Both the position numbers and the translations under genes were made by a program. The notes under the pieces are model-generated. The model did not search any database, had not been told where the DNA came from, and saw only the letters and a list, made by a program, of their open reading frames with translations. A stretch of 64,000 nucleotides of DNA from Pseudarthrobacter sp. MM222 (GTDB lineage: Bacteria; Actinomycetota; Actinomycetes; Actinomycetales; Micrococcaceae): contig NZ_OX352321.1 in assembly GCF_947090775.1 (NCBI RefSeq), positions 1,426,001-1,490,000 of the forward strand. The letters run 5' to 3'. Below are positions 38,357 through 47,849 of the stretch, one piece after another (the stretch's first letter is position 1; the number at the start of each line of letters is the position of its first letter).

Positions 38357-39100
38357 ATGTTTGCTCTGGTGCTCATTGCCGTGGTGGCGGGGGCACTGGC
38401 TCAGCGGCTGGCCGGCCTCGGCTTCGGCCTCTTGGTCTCCCCGGTCCTGGTGGTCCTGCTGGGTCCCTTTGACGGCGTGATGATCATCAACCTCTGCGGT
38501 GCGGCGTCCTCGCTGCTGATCCTCTCCCGGGTGTGGCGGCACGTTGATTGGCGGCGTTACGCAGGCCTTGCCCTCTCCGCGCTGCTGGGCGTGGTTCCCG
38601 GTGCGTGGCTGGCCAGCAACGTCCCCGAGGCTCCGCTGGAAATCTGCATCGGGGTGCTGCTGGTCATTGCGTTGCTGGCGTCGCAGCGGCTGACCCGCAG
38701 CTCCTGGCGCGCCACCGGTCCGGTTCCCATGGTCGGGCTGGGCTTTACCAGCGGCCTGATGAACGCCGCAGCCGGGGTCGGCGGGCCCGCGATCACCGCG
38801 TATGCCGTCGCCACCCGCTGGGACCAGAAGAGCTTCGGCGCCACCTTGCAGCCGTACTTCGTCACCACCGGCCTGTCCTCCCTGCTCAGCAAGTACCTCT
38901 TCTCCGGCGGCCACCTTCCGGCCCTGGAGACCTGGCAATGGCTGGGCATCCTGATGGCCATGGTGGTCGGCATCGCGGCCGGTGATGTCCTGTCCGGACG
39001 GATCCGCCCCGGGGTCGTTCGGGGAATCGTGGTCGGCGTTGCCTACGCCGGTGCCCTGTCCACCATGGCCAAGGGCGTGGTGGAGCTGGCGTTCGGGTAG
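38357..39100 (+). CDS. TauE/SafE-family membrane permease
   Basis: About 247 residues with seven to eight membrane helices. The family half-repeats are visible: RLAGLGFGLLVSPVLVVLLGPFDGVMIIN and GLGFTSGLMNAAAGVGGPAITAYAVA. Members export sulfite, sulfoacetate and other anions; the substrate here is unknown. A second family member lies at 47850. No operon partner is evident. Confidence 0.88.
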   Translation: MFALVLIAVVAGALAQRLAGLGFGLLVSPVLVVLLGPFDGVMIINLCGAASSLLILSRVWRHVDWRRYAGLALSALLGVVPGAWLASNVPEAPLEICIGVLLVIALLASQRLTRSSWRATGPVPMVGLGFTSGLMNAAAGVGGPAITAYAVATRWDQKSFGATLQPYFVTTGLSSLLSKYLFSGGHLPALETWQWLGILMAMVVGIAAGDVLSGRIRPGVVRGIVVGVAYAGALSTMAKGVVELAFG

Positions 39101-39152
39101 GGTGCCGGACTGCCGCGCCTCGCAAAAACACCGGGTGCGGGATACTTAAGCC

Positions 39153-40337
39153 ATGCAGCCGCGCAAGATCGTCCTCCTCGGGTCCACCGGTTCCATCGGC
39201 ACACAGGCGATTGACGTCGTCGACGGCGCCCCGGACCTGTTCGACGTCGTGGCCCTCAGCGCCGGCGGCGGCAACCTTGAACTTCTTGCCCGGCAGGCCG
39301 TGCACACCCGCGCCCAGGCAGTCGGCGTCGCGTCCGGCGATGCGGCCGCCCTCCAGGCGCTGATTGACGACGCAGCCCGCGCGGCGGGAGTGCGCGGCTA
39401 CCGCCCGGAGATCATCACCGGCCCCGACGCCTCCACCCGGATCGCGGAGACCGATGCCGACGTGGTGCTGAACGGCATCACCGGCTCGATCGGACTGGCC
39501 CCCACCCTGGCAGCCCTGAAATCCGGCGCTACCCTGGCGCTGGCCAACAAGGAATCCCTGATCGTCGGCGGTTCCCTCGTCAAGGCCGCCGCCCGCGAGG
39601 GGCAGATTGTCCCGGTGGACTCCGAACACTCGGCGATCGCCCAGTGCCTGCGCTCGGGCACAGCGGCCGAAGTGGACCGGCTGGTCCTCACGGCCTCCGG
39701 CGGGCCCTTCCGCGGCAAGACCCGCGAGGAGCTCCACGATGTCTCCCCGCAGGACGCCCTCGCCCACCCCACCTGGGACATGGGCCTGATGGTCACCACC
39801 AACTCCGCCAGCCTGGTCAACAAGGGCCTCGAAGTGATCGAGGCGCACCTGCTCTTCGACATCCCGCTGGACCGGATCGACGTCGTGGTCCACCCGCAGT
39901 CCGTGGTGCACTCCATGGTCCAGTTCATTGACGGCTCCACCATCGCCCAGGCCTCTCCACCGGACATGCGCCTGCCCATCGCGCTGGGTCTCGGCTGGCC
40001 GGACCGCGTCGCCGGATCGGCCCAGGCCTGCGACTGGACCCGGGCCACCAGCTGGACCTTCGAACCGCTGGACACGGTGGCCTTCCCCGCCGTCGGGCTG
40101 GCCAAGGACGCCGCCAGGCAGGGGAGCACCTACCCCGCCGTCTTCAACGCCGCCAACGAGGAGGCGGTGATGGCGTTCCACGCCGGCCGGATCCGCTTCA
40201 CCGACATTGTCGATACCATCGAAGCCGTACTCAGCGAACACGCAGGATCCTCCGGGCTGACAGTGGAGTCCGTACTGGATGCTGAAAAGTGGGCACGTGC
40301 CCGCACCCACGAACGTTTAGCCGTCAGAAGCGTCTAG
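39153..40337 (+). CDS. dxr: 1-deoxy-D-xylulose 5-phosphate reductoisomerase
   Basis: Second step of the MEP isoprenoid pathway, giving MEP from DXP with NADPH. NADPH loop [27 protein letters not shown], the metal site [31 protein letters not shown] and the C-terminal AANEEAV. Length 394 is standard. Together with the following protease and ispG it has the same order as M. tuberculosis Rv2870c-Rv2867c. Confidence 0.96.
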   Translation: MQPRKIVLLGSTGSIGTQAIDVVDGAPDLFDVVALSAGGGNLELLARQAVHTRAQAVGVASGDAAALQALIDDAARAAGVRGYRPEIITGPDASTRIAETDADVVLNGITGSIGLAPTLAALKSGATLALANKESLIVGGSLVKAAAREGQIVPVDSEHSAIAQCLRSGTAAEVDRLVLTASGGPFRGKTREELHDVSPQDALAHPTWDMGLMVTTNSASLVNKGLEVIEAHLLFDIPLDRIDVVVHPQSVVHSMVQFIDGSTIAQASPPDMRLPIALGLGWPDRVAGSAQACDWTRATSWTFEPLDTVAFPAVGLAKDAARQGSTYPAVFNAANEEAVMAFHAGRIRFTDIVDTIEAVLSEHAGSSGLTVESVLDAEKWARARTHERLAVRSV

Positions 40338-40355
40338 GAAGCAGCAGATCACAGC

Positions 40356-41687
40356 ATGAGCCCCGTCCTCCTCTTTATCCTCGGTGTCGTCTTTGTAGCG
40401 ATCGGCATCGCCGTGTCCATCGCCCTGCACGAGGTGGGACACCTGCTGCCGGCCAAGCTGTTCAAGGTCCGCGTCACCAAGTACATGATCGGCTTCGGCC
40501 CCACGCTCTGGTCCAGGAAGAAGGGCGAGACCGAATACGGCTTCAAGGCCATCCCGCTGGGCGGATTCGTCTCCATGATCGGCATGTACCCGCCGAACAA
40601 GGAGGACGGCACCGTCCGGCCCTCCAGCACCGGCATGTTCCAGTCGCTCGCCAGTGACGCCCGCTCCATGGCCCACGAGGAAGTGGGCCCCGGCGACGAG
40701 AACCGCGTCTTCTACCGTCTCCCGGTCTGGAAGAAGATCATCGTCATGCTCGGCGGGCCGGCCATGAACCTCTTGATCGGCGTGGCCCTCACCGCCGTGC
40801 TGCTGATGGGGTTCGGCGTCGCCACCCAGACCACCACCATCGCCGACGTCTCCAAATGCCAGGTCAAGGCCGGCGAGACCGTGGACCCGGACTCCGCCGA
40901 CTGCAAGCTCACCCCCGCCGCGGCCGCCGGGCTCAAACCCAACGACGTCATCACCGCCTTCGACGGCAAAACGGTCTCCAGCTGGGATGAGCTCACCGCC
41001 TGGATCCGCGCGTCGGCGGACAGGCAAGTCAGCATCACCGTGCAGCGCGACGGCGCTCCCGTCACCACCACTGTCACTCCGGTCCTCTCGGCCCGTCCGG
41101 TGGTGGGGGACGACGGCCGGCAGGCGAAGGACGCCGACGGCAAGCTGCTCTACCAGGACGTCGGTTTCCTGGGTGTCGGAGCCCAGACCACGCTCGTGCA
41201 GCAGCCGGCGACGGCCGTGCTTCCGATGGCGGGCGAAAACATCAAGCAGGTTGCCGGCGTCGTGGTGAACCTCCCGGCGCGGGTGGCCGGCGTGGCGAAG
41301 GCCGCCTTCAGCGAAGAACCCCGAGACCCCAACGGACCCATCAGTGTGGTGGGTGTGGGCCGGGTGGCCGGTGAGGTCGCCGCGATGGAACAGGTCCCGC
41401 TGCAGTCCCGGCTGGCCGCCCTGGTTGGCCTGCTGGCCGGACTCAACTTTGCCCTGGCCGTGTTCAATTTGGTTCCGCTGTTGCCTCTCGACGGCGGCCA
41501 CGTCGCCGGCGCGCTGTACGAAGGCGCCCGGCGCAGGATCGCCAAACTGTTCGGCCGCCCGGATCCCGGCGCCTTCGACATCGCCAAACTGCTGCCGGTG
41601 ACCTACGTGGTTGCGGTGCTGCTGATGGGCATGGGCGCCCTGCTGATCTACGCTGACATCGTCAAGCCGGTCAATCTCTTCGGCTAG
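40356..41687 (+). CDS. Site-2 intramembrane metalloprotease (RseP/Rip1, M50)
   Basis: Cleaves transmembrane anti-sigma factors within the membrane. Zinc motif ALHEVGHLLPAKLF in the first helix (residues about 22-35), GFGPTLWSRKKGETEYGFKAIPLGGFV after it, a periplasmic PDZ domain (AAGLKPNDVITAFDGKTVSSWDEL), and the third zinc ligand in NLVPLLPLDGGHVAG. Length 443. Ortholog of M. tuberculosis Rip1 by sequence and by position between dxr and ispG; two further genes (SatD-like pair, YciI) are inserted here before ispG. Confidence 0.94.
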   Translation: MSPVLLFILGVVFVAIGIAVSIALHEVGHLLPAKLFKVRVTKYMIGFGPTLWSRKKGETEYGFKAIPLGGFVSMIGMYPPNKEDGTVRPSSTGMFQSLASDARSMAHEEVGPGDENRVFYRLPVWKKIIVMLGGPAMNLLIGVALTAVLLMGFGVATQTTTIADVSKCQVKAGETVDPDSADCKLTPAAAAGLKPNDVITAFDGKTVSSWDELTAWIRASADRQVSITVQRDGAPVTTTVTPVLSARPVVGDDGRQAKDADGKLLYQDVGFLGVGAQTTLVQQPATAVLPMAGENIKQVAGVVVNLPARVAGVAKAAFSEEPRDPNGPISVVGVGRVAGEVAAMEQVPLQSRLAALVGLLAGLNFALAVFNLVPLLPLDGGHVAGALYEGARRRIAKLFGRPDPGAFDIAKLLPVTYVVAVLLMGMGALLIYADIVKPVNLFG

Positions 41688-41763
41688 GCTGGCCCGTTAC
41701 GGCCTGTGCGGCTCCTTGCTGCGCGGCCCGCCCGGTGCGGGAGTCAGCCCCGAACCGGAAACC

Positions 41764-41839
41764 GCTGATCTTCGGATATCAGTCCATAACGGCTAATTCT
41801 AACTAATCAGTTGAAATTGATTGATTGTGGAAGATCAGC
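41764..41839. promoter_or_regulatory. Inverted repeats in the AT-rich promoter region of the SatD-like gene
   Basis: GCTGATCTTC (41764-41773) is repeated inverted as GAAGATCAGC (41830-41839). The DNA between is unusually A/T rich for this genome and carries AATCA-N8-TGATT and repeated TTGATTGATTG. It ends 17 bases before the SatD-like ATG, so it probably holds promoter and operator. The SatD-like protein itself has a C-terminal helix-turn-helix and might bind here. Confidence 0.45.
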
Positions 41840-41855
41840 CGTTTAGGCTGGGCCC

Positions 41856-42590
41856 ATGTACGTAATGACCATCGACCAGCGCGGGAGCACTACCGACGTC
41901 GACCGCGTCCCCGAGCTGCTGACGCAGCTATCTGCTCTCTCCAGCTCCGGGCGGTTCGAGCGCTCGGTCGGCGACGAGGTCCAGGGCGTTCTTGAACTCC
42001 CTGCGGAAGTGGTGGAAATCGCACTGCATGCCCTCCGCGGCGGCCGCTGGTACGTCGGGATCGGGGTGGGAGCCGTGGACCGGCCGCTGCCGGCAAGCCC
42101 GCGCGAGGGGTCGGGACCGGCCTTCGTCGCGGCCCGGCTTGCGGTGGACCGCGCCAAGGCCTCGGCGGCCCACGTGCCGCTCGCGGTGGTCCCCGGGGGC
42201 GCCCGCCGCGGACATGCTCCGTCCCCCGAAGCATCCGCCGGACGTGGCGCGGGGGCCGGGGAAGACGGCGCCAGGGCCTGCGCCAACGCTGAGGCTGTGC
42301 TGCGGCTGATCGGCCGCCTCGTCCAGGACCGGACCGACGCGCAATGGAAAGTTGTGGACGTGCTGCGCACTGTCCAGCACGGCCAGTCCAGCACGCACGG
42401 CACCCAGAAAATCGCGGCCCGAAAACTCGGAATCACCGAACAATCGGTGAGCCGCGCCCTCCTGCGCTCCGGCTGGCAGGAAGAATGGGCGGCGAGGCCA
42501 GCCGCCGAGATGCTGCTGTCCCTCGCAAACGGGCTGATCACCGGAACAAATCACCCCCGTGCAGACAGCAACGCAGAAGGAGACCGGTGA
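41856..42590 (+). CDS. SatD-like helix-turn-helix protein
   Basis: A 244-residue protein starting MYVMTIDQRGSTT, as in SatD-family proteins, with a first domain (GDEVQGVLELPAEVVEIALHAL, WYVGIGVGAVDRPLP) and a C-terminal helix-turn-helix (KIAARKLGITEQSVSRALLRSGWQEE). Between them is a low-complexity Gly/Ala stretch (about residues 110-140). SatD was named in Streptococcus acid tolerance, but its function is not known. The stop overlaps the start of a small membrane-protein gene by four bases (GTGA). Family assignment is moderate. Confidence 0.65.
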   Translation: MYVMTIDQRGSTTDVDRVPELLTQLSALSSSGRFERSVGDEVQGVLELPAEVVEIALHALRGGRWYVGIGVGAVDRPLPASPREGSGPAFVAARLAVDRAKASAAHVPLAVVPGGARRGHAPSPEASAGRGAGAGEDGARACANAEAVLRLIGRLVQDRTDAQWKVVDVLRTVQHGQSSTHGTQKIAARKLGITEQSVSRALLRSGWQEEWAARPAAEMLLSLANGLITGTNHPRADSNAEGDR

Positions 42591-43135
42591 ACGCCCTCTG
42601 GATCACCCTGGCCCTGCTCGCGGCCGGATTCGTCGGCTGGCCTGTCACAGCCCTGGTCTTCCGCCTGGCCCGGACCATCGACGACCGGGCCGACGCCGGG
42701 GCCGGTGACGCCGGCAGCCAGTTGCCAGCCGGGGGCGCCGGCGCCGAAGATCCCGCGGCGGACTCCACAACCGACGTCGTGAGCGCACAGCCGGGCAGCC
42801 AGGACACCGACGGCGACGCCGGTTCGGCGGCGGCGGGTGCTGCCGCCACGGGCTCCGGGGGCAATGCGGCTGCCGGCACGGACATAGTCAGCAGCGCCCG
42901 GATCCTGCGGGGCGGAGCGATCATCGGCATCCTGGAACGGCTGGCGGTCTGCCTGGCCATCCTGGCCGGCCAGCCCGTGGCAATCGCCTATGTCGTCGCC
43001 ATCAAGGGTCTGGGGCGTTTCGCCGAGCTGAAGGAGACGCCGGTGGCGGCCGAGAGATTCATCATCGGGACCCTGACCTCCATGCTGTGGGCAGCGGGCA
43101 TCGCCGCGGTGGCCAAGGTGTTCTTCCTCGGCTGA
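42587..43135 (+). CDS. Membrane protein paired with the SatD-like gene
   Basis: 182 residues; not recognised with confidence. One N-terminal helix (WITLALLAAGFVGWPVTALVF), then an 80-residue Ala/Gly/Asp-rich linker, then conserved-looking ILRGGAIIGILERLAVCLAILAG, VAIVYAI-like segment and RFIIGTLTSMLWAAGIAAVAKVFF. The ERLAV...KGLGRFAEL pattern recalls membrane partners of SatD in other bacteria. Start is GTG 42587 inside the SatD-like stop, with GAAGGAGA upstream. The two are evidently one functional unit, role unknown. Confidence 0.65.
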   Translation: MNALWITLALLAAGFVGWPVTALVFRLARTIDDRADAGAGDAGSQLPAGGAGAEDPAADSTTDVVSAQPGSQDTDGDAGSAAAGAAATGSGGNAAAGTDIVSSARILRGGAIIGILERLAVCLAILAGQPVAIAYVVAIKGLGRFAELKETPVAAERFIIGTLTSMLWAAGIAAVAKVFFLG

Positions 43136-43261
43136 GCGCGGCCGGGGCCCGCCGGCTATCCGGGCGGGGCCCGGTGATGCCGAGGTCTCCGCCGCCGCGG
43201 GCCGTGGCGCCTGGCCTGCTGCCGGATGGGTAGCTGGCCGCTGGGGCGATAGTGTATCCGT

Positions 43262-43552
43262 ATGACTGTTTTTGCTGTTGAGTATGTGTACGACGCCGAA
43301 TCCACCGAAGCACGGGACGCCAGCCGCCCGGCGCACCGCGAATGGACCGCTGGACTGGCGCAGGAGGGCACGCTGCTCGCCAGCGGCCCCTACGGCGACG
43401 GCGCGGGAGCGCTCCTCATCCTGAAGGCGGCCGATGAGGCGGCCCTGAACGAGATCCTCAAGCAGGATCCGTTCGCCGCCGCCAGCGCCATCTCCGGGAC
43501 CCGCATCACCGCCTGGGCGCCCGTGACCGGCCTCCTCGCCGGCCACGCCTAG
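43262..43552 (+). CDS. YciI-family protein
   Basis: A 96-residue ferredoxin-like-fold protein. The family His/Asp pair is in RPAHREWTAGLAQEGTLLASGPYGDGAGALLIL, followed by EILKQDPFAAASAISGTRITAWAPV. YciI proteins bind small molecules and may be lyases or sensors; no function can be assigned. Single gene, 45 bases before ispG. Confidence 0.88.
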   Translation: MTVFAVEYVYDAESTEARDASRPAHREWTAGLAQEGTLLASGPYGDGAGALLILKAADEAALNEILKQDPFAAASAISGTRITAWAPVTGLLAGHA

Positions 43553-43597
43553 CCCGTCCCGCAACAGCCCTCGATCTTCGCTCTCTAAGGAGTCCAT

Positions 43598-44764
43598 GTG
43601 ACCTCGGTCAGCCTGGGAATGCCGCCTCTGCCGCCCCCCGTACTTGCTCCCCGCCGGAAGACCCGCCAGATCAAGGTGGGCTCGGTGGGTGTCGGCTCCG
43701 ATTTCCCGATCAGCGTGCAGTCGATGACGACCACGCCGACCACGGACATCAACGCCACGCTGCAGCAGATCGCCGAGCTCACCGCCTCCGGCTGCGACAT
43801 CGTGCGCGTTGCCTGCCCGTCCGCGGACGACGCCGAGGCGCTGCCCATCATTGCCCGGAAGTCCCAGATCCCGGTGATCGCGGACATCCACTTCCAGCCG
43901 AAGTACGTCTTCGCCGCGATCGAAGCCGGTTGCGCCGCGGTCCGCGTGAACCCGGGAAACATCCGGAAGTTCGACGACCAGGTCAAGGAAATCGCCCGGG
44001 CGGCCAAGGACCACGGCACGTCGATCCGGATCGGCGTCAATGCAGGCTCCCTGGAACCCGGCATCCTCAAGAAGTACGGCAAGGCGACCCCCGAAGCGCT
44101 CGTGGAATCCGCCGTCTGGGAGGCTTCACTCTTCGAGGAACACGGCTTCCACGACTTCAAGATCTCGGTCAAGCACAATGACCCGGTGATCATGGTTGCA
44201 GCCTACGAAATGCTCGCCGAGAAGGGCGACTGGCCGCTGCACCTCGGTGTGACCGAGGCGGGTCCGGCGTTCCAGGGCACCATCAAGTCAGCCACCGCCT
44301 TCGGAGCCCTGCTTTCGCGAGGCATCGGGGACACCATCCGGGTCTCGCTGTCCGCACCGCCGGTCGAGGAAATCAAGGTCGGCAACCAGATCCTGCAGTC
44401 CCTGAACCTGCGGCCGCGCAAACTCGAGATTGTGTCCTGCCCTTCCTGCGGCCGGGCCCAGGTGGACGTGTACACGCTCGCCGAGCAGGTCACGGCCGGG
44501 CTGGAAGGCATGGAGATCCCCCTGCGCGTGGCCGTCATGGGCTGTGTCGTAAATGGCCCCGGTGAAGCGCGGGAGGCCGATCTCGGTGTAGCCTCCGGTA
44601 ACGGCAAGGGCCAGATCTTCGTCCGGGGCGAGGTCATCAAGACTGTCCCCGAGGACCAGATTGTTGAGACACTGATCGAAGAAGCCATGCGTATCGCTGA
44701 AGAGATGGGGGAGGCCGATGGCGAAGATGCTGTCAAGGGTAGCCCCGTGGTTAGCGTCTCGTAA
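43598..44764 (+). CDS. ispG: 4-hydroxy-3-methylbut-2-en-1-yl diphosphate synthase (flavodoxin/ferredoxin)
   Basis: Iron-sulfur enzyme converting MEcPP to HMBPP in the MEP pathway. Motifs: [47 protein letters not shown], and the cluster ligands in [11 protein letters not shown] and [16 protein letters not shown]. Starts GTG with TAAGGAG seven bases upstream. Length 388. Its last 47 bases overlap the following acetyltransferase gene. Another pathway gene, dxr, lies 3.3 kb upstream. Confidence 0.96.
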   Translation: MTSVSLGMPPLPPPVLAPRRKTRQIKVGSVGVGSDFPISVQSMTTTPTTDINATLQQIAELTASGCDIVRVACPSADDAEALPIIARKSQIPVIADIHFQPKYVFAAIEAGCAAVRVNPGNIRKFDDQVKEIARAAKDHGTSIRIGVNAGSLEPGILKKYGKATPEALVESAVWEASLFEEHGFHDFKISVKHNDPVIMVAAYEMLAEKGDWPLHLGVTEAGPAFQGTIKSATAFGALLSRGIGDTIRVSLSAPPVEEIKVGNQILQSLNLRPRKLEIVSCPSCGRAQVDVYTLAEQVTAGLEGMEIPLRVAVMGCVVNGPGEAREADLGVASGNGKGQIFVRGEVIKTVPEDQIVETLIEEAMRIAEEMGEADGEDAVKGSPVVSVS

Positions 44765-45614
44765 GGACGGCGCCGGTTCCGGCGTCGCCGTCCGGACCCT
44801 GACCGGTTCGGACACCCAACAACTGCTGGACCTGGCAGAGCAGGACCCGATCGCCAACGTCTTCATCCTCTCCCACCTGGAGGGCGCCGGCTCGGCGGCT
44901 CCCACGGCCGGGGGAGCCAGCTTCCTCGGCGTGTTTGATGGCGTTGCCCTTGTGGGGGCCTGTTGGGCCGGGGCGAACCTGGTGCCGGTGCAGCTCGACC
45001 CGGAATTCGCCGGCCTCGTGGCGATGTCCGCGCACACCTCCGGGCGCCGCTACGCGTCCATCTTTGGTCCGGCCGAGACGGTCCTGGCCCTCTATTCCGG
45101 TCTGGAGCAGCTGGGCCACGAGGCCCACGAACTCCGGGATGACCAGCCGCTGATGTCCATCTCCGGGCCACCCGCCATCCCGGCAAACCCGCTCTTGGGA
45201 TTCGGCCAGCTCGCGGACTTTGACAAGATCCTGCCCGCCTGCGCGGCGATGTTCGAGGAAGAAGTGGGCTACTCGCCCTATCTTGGCGGACGGGAGTATT
45301 ACAGCCGCAGGGTGAAGGGCCTGATCCGCCAGGGACATTCGCTGGTCCACCTGAACCCGGACGGCGAGGTGGTCTTCAAGGCCGAACTGGGCGCGGTCAC
45401 CCACGAGGTGACGCAGGTCCAGGGGGTCTGGATGAATCCGGCATTCCGGGGACTTGGCCAGAGCGCCGGCTACATGGCCGCCGTCGTCGACCTTGCCCGG
45501 ACGCTCGCCCCGGTCACCAGCCTCTACGTCAACGACTTCAACTCCCGCGCCCGCGCCACCTACGAGCGGGTGGGGTTCCGCCAAGTGGGAACCTTCGCGA
45601 CTGTCCTCTTCTAG
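44718..45614 (+). CDS. GNAT-family N-acetyltransferase (DUF4081 + GNAT)
   Basis: 298 residues. N-terminal DUF4081-like region ([23 protein letters not shown]) and a C-terminal GNAT core with acetyl-CoA loop [20 protein letters not shown] and [23 protein letters not shown]. Substrate unknown. ATG 44718 has GGGGGAGG upstream and lies 47 bases inside ispG; the next downstream starts would cut the DUF4081 region. M. tuberculosis Rv2867c, the neighbour of gcpE, has the same architecture and place. Confidence 0.92.
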   Translation: MAKMLSRVAPWLASRKDGAGSGVAVRTLTGSDTQQLLDLAEQDPIANVFILSHLEGAGSAAPTAGGASFLGVFDGVALVGACWAGANLVPVQLDPEFAGLVAMSAHTSGRRYASIFGPAETVLALYSGLEQLGHEAHELRDDQPLMSISGPPAIPANPLLGFGQLADFDKILPACAAMFEEEVGYSPYLGGREYYSRRVKGLIRQGHSLVHLNPDGEVVFKAELGAVTHEVTQVQGVWMNPAFRGLGQSAGYMAAVVDLARTLAPVTSLYVNDFNSRARATYERVGFRQVGTFATVLF

Positions 45615-46018
45615 CCGGGCCCGTCATCCCGCCACCGCTCGCTTGCGGCGGAGCCCTGCGGCGGAGATAAACGGATGCGGACTCTTGTTTTCGTGCGGCG
45701 CATCACATAAGTTCGAACATAGTCGTGCCGCTGGGGGCACGGGCGGCTCCGGGAGAACCAGCGCCGCAAGTGCCCTCAGGGGCAACCTCGAGTAACTCAG
45801 AGCCGGAGATCTGGCGGTGATGGGGGCCGTAGAGCCACGCCATGTCGGGATGACCAGCCGGGAACGGCCAGGGGCTTCCCTCAGTCATGGCGTGGCTCTG
45901 CTGCGTCCGGGCTGACGGTAGATTAGTACCTAGACTGATTTGTACCTAGACGGTTTACCCCAGTTCTGCTCGGTTTTACTGAGTTTCCCGGCACCTCCCA
46001 GAAACGGAAATCCCTCCA
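45615..46018. other. 404-base noncoding gap upstream of proS
   Basis: No convincing gene. It contains a 14-base perfect inverted repeat (AGAGCCACGCCATG at 45831-45844, reversed at 45886-45899) enclosing a further G/C-rich foldable segment, and a direct repeat GTACCTAGAC at 45926-45935 and 45942-45951 about 70-90 bases before the proS start. TTCGAA at 45712 is a short palindrome only. A minus-strand frame of 61 codons at 45703-45888 is not recognisable. The direct repeats probably belong to the proS promoter. Confidence 0.5.
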
Positions 46019-47830
46019 GTGGTCCTTCGACTCTCCAAGCTGTTCCTGCGCACGCTGCGTGAAGATCCCGCCGACGCCGAAGTGGCCAGCCACCGCCTGC
46101 TGGTCCGTGCCGGCTACATCCGCCGGGCCGCCCCGGGCATCTACACCTGGCTGCCGCTGGGACTGAGCGTGCTGCGCAAGGTGGAGCAGGTCATCCGCGA
46201 GGAAATGTCCGCCATCGGCGCCCAGGAAGTCCACTTTCCGGCGCTGCTGCCCAAGGAGCCCTACGAGGCCACCAACCGCTGGACGGAGTACGGCGAGGGC
46301 ATCTTCCGGCTCAAGGACCGCAAGGGCAACGACTACCTCCTGGCGCCCACGCACGAGGAGATGTTCACCCTGCTGGTCAAGGACCTGTATTCCTCGTACA
46401 AGGACCTGCCCCTGAGCATCTACCAGATCCAGAACAAGTACCGCGACGAGGCACGTCCCCGGGCGGGCCTGCTGCGCGGCCGCGAATTCATCATGAAGGA
46501 TTCCTACTCCTTCGATGTCGACGACGCCGGGCTGGACGCCAGCTACGCCGCCCACCGCGGCGCCTACCTGAAGATCTTCGCGCGCCTGGGCCTCGAGGTC
46601 ATTCCGGTTGCCGCCACGGCCGGGGCGATGGGCGGGTCCAAGAGCGAGGAATTCCTGCACCCCACGGAGATCGGCGAGGACACCTTCGTGCGCTCCGCCG
46701 GAGGCTACGCCGCCAACGTCGAGGCCGTCACCACGGTAGTCCCCGCAGACATCGACTTCAGCGGCGCCCCCGCCGCCGAAGTCCGGGACACCCCGGACAC
46801 CCCCACCATCGAGACGCTCGTCGACGCCGCCAACGTCCTCGTTCCGCGCGCAGACGCCGACGGCGGCCCCTGGACCGCCGCCGACACGCTCAAGAACGTC
46901 GTCCTCGCCGTCACACTGCCGACCGGTGAACGCCAGCTCGTCGTCATCGGTCTCCCCGGCGACCGCGGCGTGGACCTCAAGCGCGTCGAGGCCAACATCG
47001 GGTCCTTCCTGCCGATCGCCGGTGAGATCACGCTGGAGGCCGCCAACGACGACGACCTCAAGAAGCAGCCGCTGATCGTCAAGGGCTACCTCGGCCCCGG
47101 CATGTCCCTGGACGCGCCGCTGCTGGGCACGGAGGGCGCCGCAAAGCTGCTCTACCTCGTGGATCCCCGCGTTGTCAGCGGCTCCGCCTGGGTCACCGGC
47201 GCCAACGAGGCCGGCAAGCACGTCTTCGGCCTGGTCGCCGGACGCGACTTCGGCTGGGACGGCGTCATCGAGTGCACCGACGTGCGCGCCGGCGACGAGG
47301 CTCCCGACGGTTCCGGACCGCTGGAAACCGCCCGCGGCATTGAAATGGGCCACATCTTCCAGCTGGGCCGGAAGTACGCCGCGGCCCTGGACCTCAAGGT
47401 CCTGGACCAGAACGGCAAGCAGGTGGTGGTGACCATGGGGTCCTACGGGGTCGGCGTCACCCGCGCCGTCGCCGCCCTGGCCGAATCCAACCACGACGAC
47501 AGGGGCCTGGTCTGGCCGCGCGCCGTCGCCCCGGCCGATGTCCACGTGGTGGCAGTCGGCCGCGGGGAGGAAATCTTCGCCGCCGCCGAAAAGCTGTCCC
47601 TGGAGCTCGAAGCCGCCGGCCTCGACGTCATCTACGATGACCGCCCCAAGGTTTCCCCCGGCGTAAAGTTCGGCGACGCCGAACTCGTCGGCGTCCCCAC
47701 CATCCTCGCCGTCGGGCGCGGACTCGTGGACGGCGTCGTGGAGATCAAGGACCGCCGGACCGGCGACGCCGAGAACATTGCCGTTGAGAAGGCGGTTGAC
47801 TACGTGGTCAACGCCGTCCGCAACAGCTGA
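46019..47830 (+). CDS. proS: Prolyl-tRNA synthetase (bacterial type)
   Basis: Class II synthetase charging tRNA-Pro. Starts [15 protein letters not shown] with motif 1 around [12 protein letters not shown], motif 2 in [21 protein letters not shown], a central INS editing insertion (about residues 230-390), and motif 3 in [18 protein letters not shown]; an anticodon-binding domain ends the protein. 603 residues with INS domain defines the bacterial long form. Starts with GTG at 46019; AGTGG-type purines precede it but no strong ribosome binding site. The 3' end abuts the TauE gene. Confidence 0.96.
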   Translation: MVLRLSKLFLRTLREDPADAEVASHRLLVRAGYIRRAAPGIYTWLPLGLSVLRKVEQVIREEMSAIGAQEVHFPALLPKEPYEATNRWTEYGEGIFRLKDRKGNDYLLAPTHEEMFTLLVKDLYSSYKDLPLSIYQIQNKYRDEARPRAGLLRGREFIMKDSYSFDVDDAGLDASYAAHRGAYLKIFARLGLEVIPVAATAGAMGGSKSEEFLHPTEIGEDTFVRSAGGYAANVEAVTTVVPADIDFSGAPAAEVRDTPDTPTIETLVDAANVLVPRADADGGPWTAADTLKNVVLAVTLPTGERQLVVIGLPGDRGVDLKRVEANIGSFLPIAGEITLEAANDDDLKKQPLIVKGYLGPGMSLDAPLLGTEGAAKLLYLVDPRVVSGSAWVTGANEAGKHVFGLVAGRDFGWDGVIECTDVRAGDEAPDGSGPLETARGIEMGHIFQLGRKYAAALDLKVLDQNGKQVVVTMGSYGVGVTRAVAALAESNHDDRGLVWPRAVAPADVHVVAVGRGEEIFAAAEKLSLELEAAGLDVIYDDRPKVSPGVKFGDAELVGVPTILAVGRGLVDGVVEIKDRRTGDAENIAVEKAVDYVVNAVRNS

Positions 47831-47849
47831 CCCGCCCGCCTACGCAGGC

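Noticed and set aside
45708..45724. Possible LexA/SOS box around TTCGAA
   Set aside because: The actinobacterial SOS box needs TCGAAC-N4-GTTCGA; only a short palindrome and one half-site are present.
45703..45888. 61-codon minus-strand frame in the gap before proS
   Set aside because: No family resemblance and its sequence includes one arm of an inverted repeat; treated as noncoding.
45831..45899. Inverted repeat as insertion-sequence ends
   Set aside because: Only 41 bases lie between the arms, there is no transposase or target duplication.
45923..47545. 540-codon minus-strand frame opposite proS
   Set aside because: Shadow of proS; no recognisable domain.
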